Assembly (NCBI RefSeq): GCF_024138715.1
Contig: NZ_CP092074.1
Location: 248,001-312,000, forward strand
DNA: 64,000 bases
Source of the DNA: Emticicia sp. 21SJ11W-3
GTDB taxonomy: Bacteria > Bacteroidota > Bacteroidia > Cytophagales > Spirosomataceae
Reading direction: 5' to 3'
The position numbers and the translations under genes are program-made. The notes below the pieces were generated by a model. That model made no database searches, was not told the origin of the DNA, and worked only from the letters and a program-made list of their open reading frames with translations. Below, piece by piece: positions 8,107-17,488 of this stretch. The stretch's first letter is position 1, and each line of letters begins with the position of its first letter.

Positions 8107-10056
8107 ATGACGATTTCTACACGAAAATATTCTGAGAAATTCGCCTCTAAATGGCTGATTTTTTTGGTTGATCTTATTATATGTTCCATAACTTTTACAC
8201 TTGCTATTTTTGTTCACTTTGATTTCGAACTTACTTATGTAGAGCCTCAGTTTTATAAATATCATTTGTTTTTTGTTTTGCTTATTAACGGCCTCTTTTT
8301 CATTATTTTCAAGTCGTATGAGGGCATTGTAAGGCACACCAGTACAGAAGATATTACACTATTGGTGAAGGTCGTATCATTAAGCAGCATATTTATATTC
8401 TTCCTGTCAAATTTTGGGTGTTATCATAACATCATTTATTTGTGTATACCACCTCGTATAACTATTATTAGTTATTTTGTTACCCTTTTTGCACTTATTT
8501 TCAGCAGATTCCTTGTAAAAAGCCTTTATGAAACATTTTACAGAAACATTAAGGCTATCAGCCCCATTATTATTTACGGAACCGGAGACCTGGGGCGTAT
8601 AACCAAAAACAGCCTGCTTAACGATAAAACCAAAAGCTATAAAATCTTATGCTTTATTGATGATAACCCACAAAAAACCAATAAAACTATTGAAGGAATA
8701 AGGGTTTTGTCAAGAAAAGACGCAATTGAAAAGTATATTACTAATCCAAGGTCTACAGAAGAAGACCTGGAAGTTGTTTTTGCCATAGAAAAAATAACGC
8801 CATTAGCAAAAGCTAAAATTGCCGAAGATTTTCTTGCTCTGGGCATTATACTTAAGTCAATTCCGCCTATTGATAAGTGGATAAATGGGGAATTAACTAC
8901 CAAGCAAATACAAAATATTGAAATTGACGATTTGCTTGAGCGTGACCCGATATTTATAAATAACCGTTTTGTAGAAAGGTTTATAAAAGATAAAAAAGTG
9001 CTAGTTACCGGTGCTGCCGGTTCAATAGGGAGTGAGCTAGTACGGCAACTGCTGAAGTTTTCGCCGGGAAGAATTGTTTTGATTGACCAGGCAGAGTCGG
9101 CGCTTTATGACTTAGAGAGTGAGATACTCAGAACCTCAAATGTTGATAACAGCCAGTTGCCCGACATACGTGTAGAGGTGTACGATGTAACGAATGAAGG
9201 GTTAATGGACCACCTCTTTAATGAAGAACGACCTCAGGTGATTTTCCATGCTGCGGCATATAAGCATGTGCCTCTCATGGAAAAAAGTCCGTATCAGGCT
9301 GTTAGAGTAAATGTGCATGGTACAAAAATTATAGCAGAGCTTGCCTCAAAATATGAGGCTGAAAAATTTGTAATGATTTCTACCGATAAAGCCGTGAATC
9401 CCACCAATGTAATGGGTGCTTCCAAACGTCTGGCAGAAATGTACGTGCAGGCATTGGATAGCCACCACGGTAACAGAACAAGGTTTATAATTACCAGATT
9501 TGGCAACGTGCTTGGGTCTAATGGTTCGGTTATCCCGTTATTCAAAAAACAGATAGAGAACGGCGGCCCCGTTACGGTAACGCATAAAGAAATTATCAGA
9601 TATTTTATGACTATCCCGGAGGCATGCCAATTGGTGCTTGAAGCAGGTACAATGGGTAAAGGTGGTGAGATATATGTTTTTGATATGGGCAAGCCTGTGA
9701 AAATATATGACCTTGCCAAGAAAATGATTCAGTTGTCTGGTCTGGAGCTCGATAAAGATATTGAAATAAAAATAACGCAACTCAGGCCCGGTGAAAAACT
9801 GTATGAAGAACTACTGAATAGTAACGAAAATACACAACCAACCTATCATTCAAAAATTATGATAGCCAAAGTTGTACCTGAAGACTATGACCTGCTGAAA
9901 GTGGCAATTGCCCATCTGGAAACCACTATTGCTTCGCTCAATAATAACCAGATTGTATCAGAAATGAAAAAACTGATTCCGGAATTTATCAGCAATAATT
10001 CAGTTTACGAAAATCTTGACTTTGATGAGTTAGAAGAAAGTTCTTTGTATCCCTAG
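8107..10056 (+). CDS. Membrane-bound UDP-sugar 4,6-dehydratase (PglF/WbpM/CapD-like)
   Basis: The 649-residue protein has four membrane helices in the first 135 residues and a CoA-binding-like Rossmann domain (IIIYGTGDLGRI, about residue 154). A short-chain dehydrogenase domain begins at VLVTGAAGSIGSE (about 298-310). The catalytic stretch STDKAVNPTNVMGASKR holds Met436 and Lys440 in place of the usual Tyr-x-x-x-Lys. This is the hallmark of the FlaA1/WbpM/PglF group, which forms UDP-4-keto-6-deoxy sugars. Length matches WbpM. Its product would feed the PglE-like aminotransferase. The last 27 bases overlap the end of the Wzi-like gene on the other strand. Confidence 0.88.
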   Translation: MTISTRKYSEKFASKWLIFLVDLIICSITFTLAIFVHFDFELTYVEPQFYKYHLFFVLLINGLFFIIFKSYEGIVRHTSTEDITLLVKVVSLSSIFIFFLSNFGCYHNIIYLCIPPRITIISYFVTLFALIFSRFLVKSLYETFYRNIKAISPIIIYGTGDLGRITKNSLLNDKTKSYKILCFIDDNPQKTNKTIEGIRVLSRKDAIEKYITNPRSTEEDLEVVFAIEKITPLAKAKIAEDFLALGIILKSIPPIDKWINGELTTKQIQNIEIDDLLERDPIFINNRFVERFIKDKKVLVTGAAGSIGSELVRQLLKFSPGRIVLIDQAESALYDLESEILRTSNVDNSQLPDIRVEVYDVTNEGLMDHLFNEERPQVIFHAAAYKHVPLMEKSPYQAVRVNVHGTKIIAELASKYEAEKFVMISTDKAVNPTNVMGASKRLAEMYVQALDSHHGNRTRFIITRFGNVLGSNGSVIPLFKKQIENGGPVTVTHKEIIRYFMTIPEACQLVLEAGTMGKGGEIYVFDMGKPVKIYDLAKKMIQLSGLELDKDIEIKITQLRPGEKLYEELLNSNENTQPTYHSKIMIAKVVPEDYDLLKVAIAHLETTIASLNNNQIVSEMKKLIPEFISNNSVYENLDFDELEESSLYP

Positions 10057-11508
10057 GTAACCCCCTAAGGTGCTTGTGAACAGATTACCTTCATCAAATG
10101 ATACAGAAGAAACAATAGAAAATTTAGGAAGTTTGTACCTTACCCGGCACAGCAAGGCAAATTGCCGGCGGTCTAGTACAAATGGGTAAGTACCTGTATT
10201 TATGTTATAAAGTGCTTTGGTATAATAATCCATGTTTTTGGCTTTCCCGCTTATACCCAAAGAAAACGCCTGAACCCGGTTTAGTATATAGGTGTCATCC
10301 TGCATTACCAGCTCTGCCGGCAAACCTTCTTTATTTACTGTCCACAAAGGCACTAACAATGGGGTTCCTATGGTGTTGCCGTAATAGGTCCAACCCCTTG
10401 TATAAGTACCATTCTGGAAATAATTATCCATACCTCTTAGTTCTGGAACTGTGTTTTCACTTCCGGTTGATCCTCCCTGGCTTCTGGTATCCAGATATTC
10501 GAAGGTAACTCTTGTTATACCTTTCTCTACGAATTTACGCCTTAAAGATACGCCAAGTAGTCCATCAGTTATATTATTGAGGTAAAACAGTGAACCATCT
10601 TCATAAATGCTTTGCCGGTACAGAAACACATCAAACAGGCGGGTGTTAATTTCTGCTGCAATATCAAAACTGCCGAGATGGTTTCCGGGTCTGTTCCAGG
10701 CTTCATTTATTGGTATGTTTGAGTTTAGGCTGCTCTCTCCTTTATTGATACTTAAACCTGAAATTATCTTTAGGTATGTAGCAAAATCTGAAGGATAGGT
10801 TGTGATAAGTGCACCTGATTTTTTGTCAATAAATGGCTCAGCTGGTCGTCCCCCCCATTGGACCTGATGGTTACCACCGGCATATAATTTTACACGCCAG
10901 TTGGGTTTCCCGATTCTTAAATACAGGTGCTTCTGGTGCAAAAAAAAGTTCTGAACAGGGCCGTTCTCAAACCAACCATGGGCAAATGCCCCTTTCACAG
11001 AAAATAGACCTTTTCCAAGAATAGAAACATAGTTGGGCAGGCCAATTTGTACTTTAGGAATAGGTAAGGCATTGCCCGACCAGATGTAAGAACCCATAGT
11101 AAGAGCGGTATCTACCAGGCCTGTAATTTCTTTTCTTCGGCCGCCGTATAATTCAAAAGCGCCAAACCTTATTTTAAGATAGGCTTCAGGAAGTAAAAAC
11201 TGATTGGCTTTACCCGCATTAGCTACGGCGCTGATGCCGTATCCGTAAGAGAATTTTCTTAGTTTATGGCTTGATGATGTTTTGGTAGAATCATATTCTT
11301 TGATAAGCCCTGCCCTTAATGTAAAGATGGGGTTTTCAATCGGAACAGTACCATACTGATTAGAGTGTATCAAAAAAGGTGTTTTGCCTGAACTGGACAC
11401 AAAGACTCCGCTTTCGATATGAAGCTTTGCGCCATTGGTAGGGTTCTGGCTAAAAGCAAAAGACATCGAAAGAAATATTAAAATACCAGTTCTGTAAAAA
11501 AAACTCAT
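10030..11508 (-). CDS. Wzi-like capsule assembly outer-membrane protein
   Basis: The 492-residue product has a signal peptide (GILIFLSMSFAFSQ) and then a beta-rich sequence of alternating hydrophobic and aromatic strands. It ends in an aromatic residue (QRTFF), as expected for an outer-membrane barrel. Motifs such as FELYGGRRKEITGLVD and YAGGNHQVQWGG are typical of the Bacteroidota capsule assembly Wzi family. Wzi of enteric bacteria is a lectin-like barrel that anchors capsule to the surface. It converges on the dehydratase gene with a 27-base overlap of coding ends. Family assignment is good; capsule attachment here is inferred from the family and the locus. Confidence 0.8.
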   Translation of the reverse strand: MSFFYRTGILIFLSMSFAFSQNPTNGAKLHIESGVFVSSSGKTPFLIHSNQYGTVPIENPIFTLRAGLIKEYDSTKTSSSHKLRKFSYGYGISAVANAGKANQFLLPEAYLKIRFGAFELYGGRRKEITGLVDTALTMGSYIWSGNALPIPKVQIGLPNYVSILGKGLFSVKGAFAHGWFENGPVQNFFLHQKHLYLRIGKPNWRVKLYAGGNHQVQWGGRPAEPFIDKKSGALITTYPSDFATYLKIISGLSINKGESSLNSNIPINEAWNRPGNHLGSFDIAAEINTRLFDVFLYRQSIYEDGSLFYLNNITDGLLGVSLRRKFVEKGITRVTFEYLDTRSQGGSTGSENTVPELRGMDNYFQNGTYTRGWTYYGNTIGTPLLVPLWTVNKEGLPAELVMQDDTYILNRVQAFSLGISGKAKNMDYYTKALYNINTGTYPFVLDRRQFALLCRVRYKLPKFSIVSSVSFDEGNLFTSTLGGYLGIQRTFF

Positions 11509-11717
11509 ATATAGGGCTTTAGCAAAAAATTATCTTTTAAAAAATTTGGGTTGCTGCAATTCACGAAGTCATAATCCAATCATTCATCCTCAGGCTATCT
11601 AATGAAAGATGAAATTAAAAAGAGGGTTTAACCATGCTGATTCTTAACAATTAACATTTAATTCACAATAATCATGAGCAGTCGTTTTTCTCTCAATAGC
11701 ATTAATAGTCTTCCCGG

Positions 11718-11748
11718 CAAAATTATTCATTGCAATATAGCAAAGATA
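11718..11748 (-). promoter_or_regulatory. Two overlapping -7 boxes upstream of the Wzi-like gene
   Basis: On the minus strand TATCTTTG (11748-11741) and TAATTTTG (11725-11718) both match TAnnTTTG perfectly. They point towards the Wzi-like gene, whose start is about 210-230 bases further on, so a long leader would result. Spacing to a -33 box is not ideal for either. Confidence 0.35.
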
Positions 11749-11799
11749 CCGTAGCCTGCAAAATGAATCGGGCATTAGAGGTTATTATATCAAATACCC

Positions 11800-12774
11800 T
11801 TAATTAAACTTTGAGACATATTTTCTGTTTATGTTTTCTTTGAGGCTGTCGTTAAGGTAAGCCGAGAACAACAGGGCACCTGCTTTATTCAGGTGGGTTT
11901 CGTCTTTCCATTTATCAGGTTGTTGTAAGTCTGCTAACTTATAAACATCGCTCATATCAATAACTCTGGCCGGGTTTTTTTGGGCAGAAACGAATGCTTT
12001 TAGTTTATCGCTATAAACTTTGTGGTAATAGATGTTTTTGAAATTCGGCGGAAAAACTATATAGAGTTTTACATTGAATTTTGCACATTGATTGATTACG
12101 TGCCTTAGAGCTTTTAGCTTTAGCTTATCGAGTTTAATAGGTTCAACTTTGTGCTTTACGCTTTCATGTCTGATTTTTGAGGTATCTAATCTGGCTAGCA
12201 GAGGAGAAAAACCGAATGGATTTATCATGTTTTTTTCGTTTATGTAATTAAACATAATAGGATAAACCTTGAAATTATATTTAAACATATCAGATTGTAC
12301 CAGCATTGTTTCTTTCCATCCAATATCTTTTACATATTCTTTTAATAACTCGCTTTCTGCATAAAACGGATAAAGTGCTCTAAGCTCCAGATTATTCTGT
12401 TTCTGCCGCGATTCATCAAAATAATTTGCATCCATTTGCAATATTACCGAATGCGGCCTTATTTGTTCGGCAAGCAATAAATCCAGCAATATACTGCTAT
12501 ATAAAACGCCACCAACGGCGTTTTCACCGGCATTATATCCTTTACCCTTTAGGTTCGTAAGCAAGAGCGGGTCTATTTGGTGCCTGGCTCTTGAAGACCC
12601 CAGAATAAGAAAGTTGATGTTTCTGTTTTTTTGCAATATGTAATTGATTGTACCCCCACGTTCTCCAGAAATGGTCTTCTTAAATATAAAATGAGAGAAC
12701 AAAACACCAAACAGTTTGTCTATCACCAGCAAAATCAAAATCAGAAAAGCAAGTTTAGCTAATATTTGTTTCAT
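11800..12774 (-). CDS. SGNH-like membrane-anchored protein, partner of the MBOAT acyltransferase
   Basis: The 324-residue protein has one N-terminal membrane helix (residues 8-27) and an extracytoplasmic domain. LILGSSRARHQIDP (Ser60/61) resembles the SGNH block I nucleophile. WKDETHLNKAGALLFS near the C-terminus gives the Asp291-x-x-His294 pair of the same fold. It lies 7 bases after the MBOAT gene on the same strand. Such pairs (AlgI with AlgJ/AlgX, DltB with DltD) acylate exported polymers: the MBOAT protein moves the acyl group across the membrane and the SGNH partner places it on the sugar. Acetyl as the acyl group is inference. Confidence 0.75.
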   Translation of the reverse strand: MKQILAKLAFLILILLVIDKLFGVLFSHFIFKKTISGERGGTINYILQKNRNINFLILGSSRARHQIDPLLLTNLKGKGYNAGENAVGGVLYSSILLDLLLAEQIRPHSVILQMDANYFDESRQKQNNLELRALYPFYAESELLKEYVKDIGWKETMLVQSDMFKYNFKVYPIMFNYINEKNMINPFGFSPLLARLDTSKIRHESVKHKVEPIKLDKLKLKALRHVINQCAKFNVKLYIVFPPNFKNIYYHKVYSDKLKAFVSAQKNPARVIDMSDVYKLADLQQPDKWKDETHLNKAGALLFSAYLNDSLKENINRKYVSKFN

Positions 12775-12781
12775 GGGCTGG

Positions 12782-14185
12782 TCAGAATTGGAAATAAATA
12801 AATTGCGTTTCGTTGATATTGCCTTGCAAAAAAACAGAAACAGTAATGAAAATAGTTAGAGCATTGAGATAGAGATTACCGGATTTCATCTCGTATATAT
12901 CATCAAAGCTGAATTTTCTAAGCACAAAGTACTCAAACGCTGTCATGAGAGTCCAGCTGATAATGGCAGGCATCAAAATAAAGATATCTAACGCGTTAAA
13001 TTTTGAGGGGTAAAAATCGGTAAATATGGTATGAATGATATAACTGGCCTGGTCAAAAGTTACAGACCTGAATAGAATAAGGGGAAACATTATAAGTAAA
13101 TGAACATATATGTAGCCAATGGCTTTATAAATAAATCCCGGACGGCTCCGCAAAGTGAAATTCAATAGTTTTTCGGCCGTTAAATAAACACCGTAAATAA
13201 GGCCCCATATTACGAAATTCCAGGATGCACCATGCCATAAACCACCTATCAGCATAGTAATGAACAGATTCCTGTAGGCAATCAGTTTTCCTTTCTTTGT
13301 GCCGCCTAATGAAAAATACACATAATCTCTCAGCCAGTTGCTTAAAGAAATATGCCATTTTCGCCAGAGTTCGGTGATACTTGTTGAAAAAAAAGGCAGT
13401 TTAAAGTTTTCATTAAATCTGTAGCCCAGCATTCTGGCAACACCAATGGCCATATCTGAGTAGCCTGAAAAATCACAATACAGCTGATAAGTGAACATCA
13501 GCATGGTTATAAAAAAAGTAAAGCCTGAGTGATGCGTGTAGCTGTTAAAAATGGTATCAACATACTGGCTTAATACGTCTGCAACGGCTACTTTTTTAAA
13601 GAGTCCCCAAAAAAACTGGCTTAGCCCCACAGTAAAATCACGGTAAGTTATTGGGTTATCTTTTCTTAATTGGGGCAATAGATTCTCTGCTCTCTCAATT
13701 GGCCCGGCAACCAATTGCGGAAACATCATTACAAAATTTGAATAAATGAGCAGGTTCCGCTCGGCTTTTATTTTGCCTTTGTAAACTTCAATAACGTACC
13801 CCAGGCTTTGAAACACATGAAATGAAAGCCCTATTGGTAGTATTATTTCCCAGTGTCTGGCACTTCTGAATCCGAGGTAATTCAGGTTGTCGACAAAAAA
13901 GTTGTAGTACTTAAATACAAATAAAACAATACATGTATTGATGATACCAAACAGCAGATGAAGCTTTTTTGTAGCAGGTTTTGTACTGTCTTCAATTCTG
14001 ATAGCGGCAAAATAATCAATAAGAATAGTTAAAAACAATATGAGAATATACGAAGGAATAAACCACATGTAAAAAACAGAACTTGAAACCAGAAGAATTA
14101 CCTGCCTGTTGAATCCGCGGGAATAATAGAATAAAATAAATACAATAATGAAGAAAATTAGAAAGTCAATAGAATTAAAAACCAT
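12782..14185 (-). CDS. MBOAT O-acyltransferase (AlgI/DltB-like)
   Basis: The 467-residue polytopic membrane protein has about ten hydrophobic helices. Diagnostic MBOAT text is present: FPQLVAGPIERAENLLPQL (about 155-173), YCDFSGYSDMAIGVARMLGY, ELWRKWHISLSNWLRDYVY with His278, and GGLWHGASWNFVIWG with the likely catalytic His318. The family transfers acyl groups, often acetyl, to extracytoplasmic polysaccharide. With the SGNH gene just downstream it forms a two-gene acylation unit at the edge of the polysaccharide locus. It is probably the first gene of that transcript. Confidence 0.9.
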   Translation of the reverse strand: MVFNSIDFLIFFIIVFILFYYSRGFNRQVILLVSSSVFYMWFIPSYILILFLTILIDYFAAIRIEDSTKPATKKLHLLFGIINTCIVLFVFKYYNFFVDNLNYLGFRSARHWEIILPIGLSFHVFQSLGYVIEVYKGKIKAERNLLIYSNFVMMFPQLVAGPIERAENLLPQLRKDNPITYRDFTVGLSQFFWGLFKKVAVADVLSQYVDTIFNSYTHHSGFTFFITMLMFTYQLYCDFSGYSDMAIGVARMLGYRFNENFKLPFFSTSITELWRKWHISLSNWLRDYVYFSLGGTKKGKLIAYRNLFITMLIGGLWHGASWNFVIWGLIYGVYLTAEKLLNFTLRSRPGFIYKAIGYIYVHLLIMFPLILFRSVTFDQASYIIHTIFTDFYPSKFNALDIFILMPAIISWTLMTAFEYFVLRKFSFDDIYEMKSGNLYLNALTIFITVSVFLQGNINETQFIYFQF

Positions 14186-14577
14186 ATAAGTTTTTCAATT
14201 AAGTATCATCAGGGTTTAGAAAAAAGCCGGAAATGTTTCTGGCGGTTATTGCTATTTGCCTTCCATAAAGCTGAAAATTATAGATATAAGCACAGCATTT
14301 GGCCTAATATCCGGCAGTATGCCAAAGTATACCAGTGTTTAGTGGTTGCAATGCTAATTATCTTAATTGAAGTAAGATAAATTAAGGTTTAGGCAAAAAG
14401 GTTAATTTTAAAAAGTCAGGGCACAAAATAACAGAAATATAAGTGAATTTAGCCTACAATTCTAGTAGAAAATTCTCTGTTTTCAGGTAGAAAACAAAAA
14501 ATTCATAACCATAAAAGCAGAAAAAAAGAAGATGTATAAACTAAGTGGTTTTTATGTGAAGCAGGATATTTTTAAAA
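14186..14577. other. Intergenic stretch between the acylation unit and DUF1501
   Basis: These 392 bases contain no convincing gene. They must carry the promoter of the MBOAT gene on the minus strand, but no perfect -7 box was found. A loose inverted repeat (CTTAATT and AATTAAG, near 14364-14387) is the only structure noted. Confidence 0.45.
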
Positions 14578-15780
14578 TTAGACGAGTTTTAAATTTCCTG
14601 ATACACGGCCCAGTATTTTTTTTGCGTCAGAGTGCAACCAGTCATTTAGCAACGATTCATAAATATCTCTGAAATCAACTGAAAATTTCAAATCGCCCTC
14701 ATCCAGATTGGTTAAATCAGGGGCTTCATTCAATATTTCAGGGCGTTTGAGGCTACCGCCTATTAAAAATAAATTATTAGCTGTTCCGTGGTCTGTACCG
14801 GCACTGGCATTTTCTTTTACTCTTCTGCCAAATTCTGAGAAAGTCATAATCACAACATCGTTAATTTTATTGTTTTTTTGCAGGTCATTAACGAATACCT
14901 GTATGGCCGAAGAGTAGTTCTGCAGAAGCCTTTCCTGCTGATTTAGCTGATTAAAGTGGGTGTCGAAACCAGAAACGCTTACATAATATACTCTGGTGGG
15001 CAGGTCTGATATAATAAGTTCTGCAATAGTTTTCAGGCGCTGGCCCAGTTCTCCGACCGGATAAGTGGCCGAAGATTTATAAATTTTTGATTGAGTATGT
15101 AAGAACTCGGCTGAAGACGATGTTTCAGCAAGGGTTTTATACATATATGACAGATTCTGATTGACTGACACCGGCGCAACACCTGCAACCTTTCTGATAA
15201 ACGGACGGCTAACCTGCCGGTATAGTTTTTCTGTATCTTTTACTGCCAATGCCTTTACATTTTCGCCTTTCATTGACAGGCTTAGGGTGTCGTCAATTTC
15301 CAATGCCTGATAAGGTGTACAATGCCCGGCGCAGTTGGCATCCAGGTATCGTCCCAGCCATCCGGTATTCAGGTATTCGGTTGATTCACTGGCGGTATGC
15401 CAAATATCCATAGAGCGGAAATGAGAACGGTCAGGGTTAGGGTAACCAACATTATTAATGATACTCACCAGGCCATCGTCATATAATCGTCTGAGGCCGT
15501 CCATGGCAGGGTTAAGGCCAAGTTCTCCGTTTAGTTTTAGTACTTTGTCAGGCGCAATACCAATATTGGGCCGGGCTTTATAGTAAATATCGTTTGTGTA
15601 TGGAATTACCGTGTTTAGGCCATCATTACCACCTGACAACTGAACAACAACCAAAACCTTGCCGTTCACCGGCTCTACACCCAAGTGTTGTGTTTCGTAG
15701 GCTTTCAGAAAATGAGGAACCAGCATACCGCCTATGGTTGCCAATGCCGATTGCTTGATAAAATCTCTTCTTGATGCCAT
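14578..15780 (-). CDS. Tat-exported DUF1501 protein
   Basis: The 400-residue protein starts with a twin-arginine signal (SRRDFIKQSALATIGGMLVP). The body matches DUF1501: VVVQLSGGNDGLNTVIPY near residue 45, NPDRSHFRSMDIWHTAS near 115, SGFDTHFNQLNQQERLL, and TFSEFGRRVKENASAGTDHG near the end. The fold is alkaline-phosphatase/sulfatase-like in other members, but the substrate is not known. It lies 51 bases after the DUF1800 gene on the same strand. This two-gene unit is very common in Bacteroidota and Planctomycetes and the two proteins are likely to work together outside the cytoplasm. Confidence 0.9.
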   Translation of the reverse strand: MASRRDFIKQSALATIGGMLVPHFLKAYETQHLGVEPVNGKVLVVVQLSGGNDGLNTVIPYTNDIYYKARPNIGIAPDKVLKLNGELGLNPAMDGLRRLYDDGLVSIINNVGYPNPDRSHFRSMDIWHTASESTEYLNTGWLGRYLDANCAGHCTPYQALEIDDTLSLSMKGENVKALAVKDTEKLYRQVSRPFIRKVAGVAPVSVNQNLSYMYKTLAETSSSAEFLHTQSKIYKSSATYPVGELGQRLKTIAELIISDLPTRVYYVSVSGFDTHFNQLNQQERLLQNYSSAIQVFVNDLQKNNKINDVVIMTFSEFGRRVKENASAGTDHGTANNLFLIGGSLKRPEILNEAPDLTNLDEGDLKFSVDFRDIYESLLNDWLHSDAKKILGRVSGNLKLV

Positions 15781-15831
15781 TATTGATAAACCAATTTAAA
15801 TGTATAAATAAAAAAGACTGACAGGTTATGC

Positions 15832-17262
15832 CTAGCATAGCTGGTATTCAGGGAGCATCCATAAATACATGGTTGTTTTTTTCATGGCCTCTACCTGTGG
15901 CCCGGCCTTAACGTGGCTCTCAATTTCTTTCAGTATGCTTTCATCGGGCATTGCCTGCAGCAAATAATTAGTCATTTCTTCCAGCAGGTTAGTTTTTTTG
16001 CCTGCAAAGTATGGCGCTAATTTTAGCCAGTCAGATTCACCGCTGAACCCTCTTTTACGTGTCTGGTACTCCGTATTGATGTCGCCATCGCTTTTAGCGC
16101 TTATTTCGGGTTGCCTGTCTGTAAAAATAAGAGACGGAAGCTGCATTCTGAATAAAAGACTGGAGCTGTCGATCCAGTTTTTGCCTCCCGGCCACCCCGC
16201 TACATTGGGCGGATACAGTAATATCTGGCCTAACAGCCGCTCAATAAGCAATGGTGCCTCCGGGTCATCAAAATGTATTTGCATGGTTGTTTTCATGCCC
16301 ACCAGTAATTCTATGGGTGATTTAATATGCGACCCGATGTTGCGCGCATCGAAGAACCAGTCTGAAGTAAAAATATGTTGAAGCAAAAGCGAAATTTCAT
16401 AGCCCGATTCATAAAACCGCTCAGCAAGTTTTAGTATTTTTTCGGTATGCCAGGGGTTAGCGGTATCTTCATTTACAAGCTGCCTGTAAATTTTTTCTGT
16501 TACAAAAATGGCAGTTTCTTTTTTTTCAAGAATCATAGAGATAACTTCTTCTCCCTTAAAGTTTCCGGTTTTGCCAAAAATGGTTTTATCGCCGTCGTCA
16601 TGTTGTTTTTCTTTAAAAACAAACTGGCCGTTTGTGTCAAAGTCCCATCCTGTAAACGCTCTGGCTACCTGTTTAATGTCTTTTTCGGTGTAGTTGCCTC
16701 TGCCAAGTGTAAACAACTCCATCAATTCTCTGGCAAAGTTTTCATTCGGACTTTTTTTTCGGTTCTGCCTGTTATTTAAAAACTGTAGCATTGATGGTTC
16801 TTTAGAAACCGCAAGCAGCAAATCTCCGAACTTCCCCAAAGCATATTTACGAAGGGTATTTACATAGCTTTGCGAATAATAGGCATCCTGACTTCTGGAT
16901 ACCAGATGTCCATGCCAGTAAAATGCCATTTTTTCTCTCAGAACCTCTTTGCCCGAACTCATCTTTTCAATCCAGGCAATATTAAGTCTGGTTTGGTCTT
17001 CCTTTCTTTGCTTCTCAATTTCAAGCTGCTTCTCTTTTAGGCGTGCCAGGTCTGTTTTGTCAATGGCATTTGCCTTTGACTTAGAATAGGTATCTGTCGT
17101 ATCCGGAGGCTTCACCACTTCGATAGGGCTGAAAGATTCAGAATCTTTCAGCAGCCTCTTGAAAATTCTTTTGGCAGAATGGTGTTTGGCCTCTTTTATG
17201 GTTGAGAGTGGCGCTCCGAATCCCGCTCTCCAGAACAAGTGCTGGGTTTGCTTTTGTAACAC
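15832..17262 (-). CDS. DUF1800 protein, partner of DUF1501
   Basis: The 476-residue protein opens with the DUF1800 signature QHLFWRAGFGAPLS. It continues with REKMAFYWHGHLVSR, NENFARELMELFTLGRGNYT, QVARAFTGWDF and LYPPNVAGWPGGKNWI. A Lys/Glu-rich helix lies around residues 60-95. The only usable start is GTG at 17262: an in-frame stop lies three codons upstream. No classical signal peptide is visible, so it may move with the Tat-exported DUF1501 partner or stay inside. The function of the family is unknown. It is the first gene of the pair and faces away from ileS. Confidence 0.88.
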   Translation of the reverse strand: MLQKQTQHLFWRAGFGAPLSTIKEAKHHSAKRIFKRLLKDSESFSPIEVVKPPDTTDTYSKSKANAIDKTDLARLKEKQLEIEKQRKEDQTRLNIAWIEKMSSGKEVLREKMAFYWHGHLVSRSQDAYYSQSYVNTLRKYALGKFGDLLLAVSKEPSMLQFLNNRQNRKKSPNENFARELMELFTLGRGNYTEKDIKQVARAFTGWDFDTNGQFVFKEKQHDDGDKTIFGKTGNFKGEEVISMILEKKETAIFVTEKIYRQLVNEDTANPWHTEKILKLAERFYESGYEISLLLQHIFTSDWFFDARNIGSHIKSPIELLVGMKTTMQIHFDDPEAPLLIERLLGQILLYPPNVAGWPGGKNWIDSSSLLFRMQLPSLIFTDRQPEISAKSDGDINTEYQTRKRGFSGESDWLKLAPYFAGKKTNLLEEMTNYLLQAMPDESILKEIESHVKAGPQVEAMKKTTMYLWMLPEYQLC

Positions 17263-17429
17263 GGCTTGTTATTTATGTGTGCAGTGTTAGATAACAATAC
17301 AGTTTGTCGGTTTAATTCTGAATGATTTAATCTCAAAATTTTAATCTTAAACCCGGATAAACCAGGTTTTGAATTTGATTAAAACCTTAAATCTGTTGGT
17401 TTCAATTATTTCTATGGGCTAAAAATCGT

Positions 17430-17437
17430 TATCTTTG
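17430..17437 (+). promoter_or_regulatory. -7 box of the ileS promoter
   Basis: TATCTTTG followed by C is a perfect Bacteroidota -7 element, 52 bases before the ATG at 17489. No strong -33 TTG lies at the usual distance. An in-frame TTG at 17435 falls inside this box and therefore cannot be the translation start. Confidence 0.5.
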
Positions 17438-17449
17438 CACTCTGTTTCA

Positions 17450-17471
17450 GGCAGGATTTGTAAAGCCTGCC
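17450..17471 (+). other. Hairpin at the 5' end of the ileS leader
   Basis: GGCAGG (17450-17455) and CCTGCC (17466-17471) are exact complements around a 10-base loop. They lie just after the predicted transcription start and 18 bases before the ATG. It might affect message stability or translation. It is too short for a T-box. Confidence 0.45.
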
Positions 17472-17488
17472 GATATTCGCTTTTACAT

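Noticed and set aside
17435-17488. N-terminal extension of IleRS from a TTG start
   Set aside because: The TTG lies inside the -7 promoter box, and type 2 IleRS proteins start near the ATG at 17489.
17438-17488. T-box riboswitch before ileS
   Set aside because: The leader is only about 50 bases with one short hairpin; no specifier loop or antiterminator can fit.
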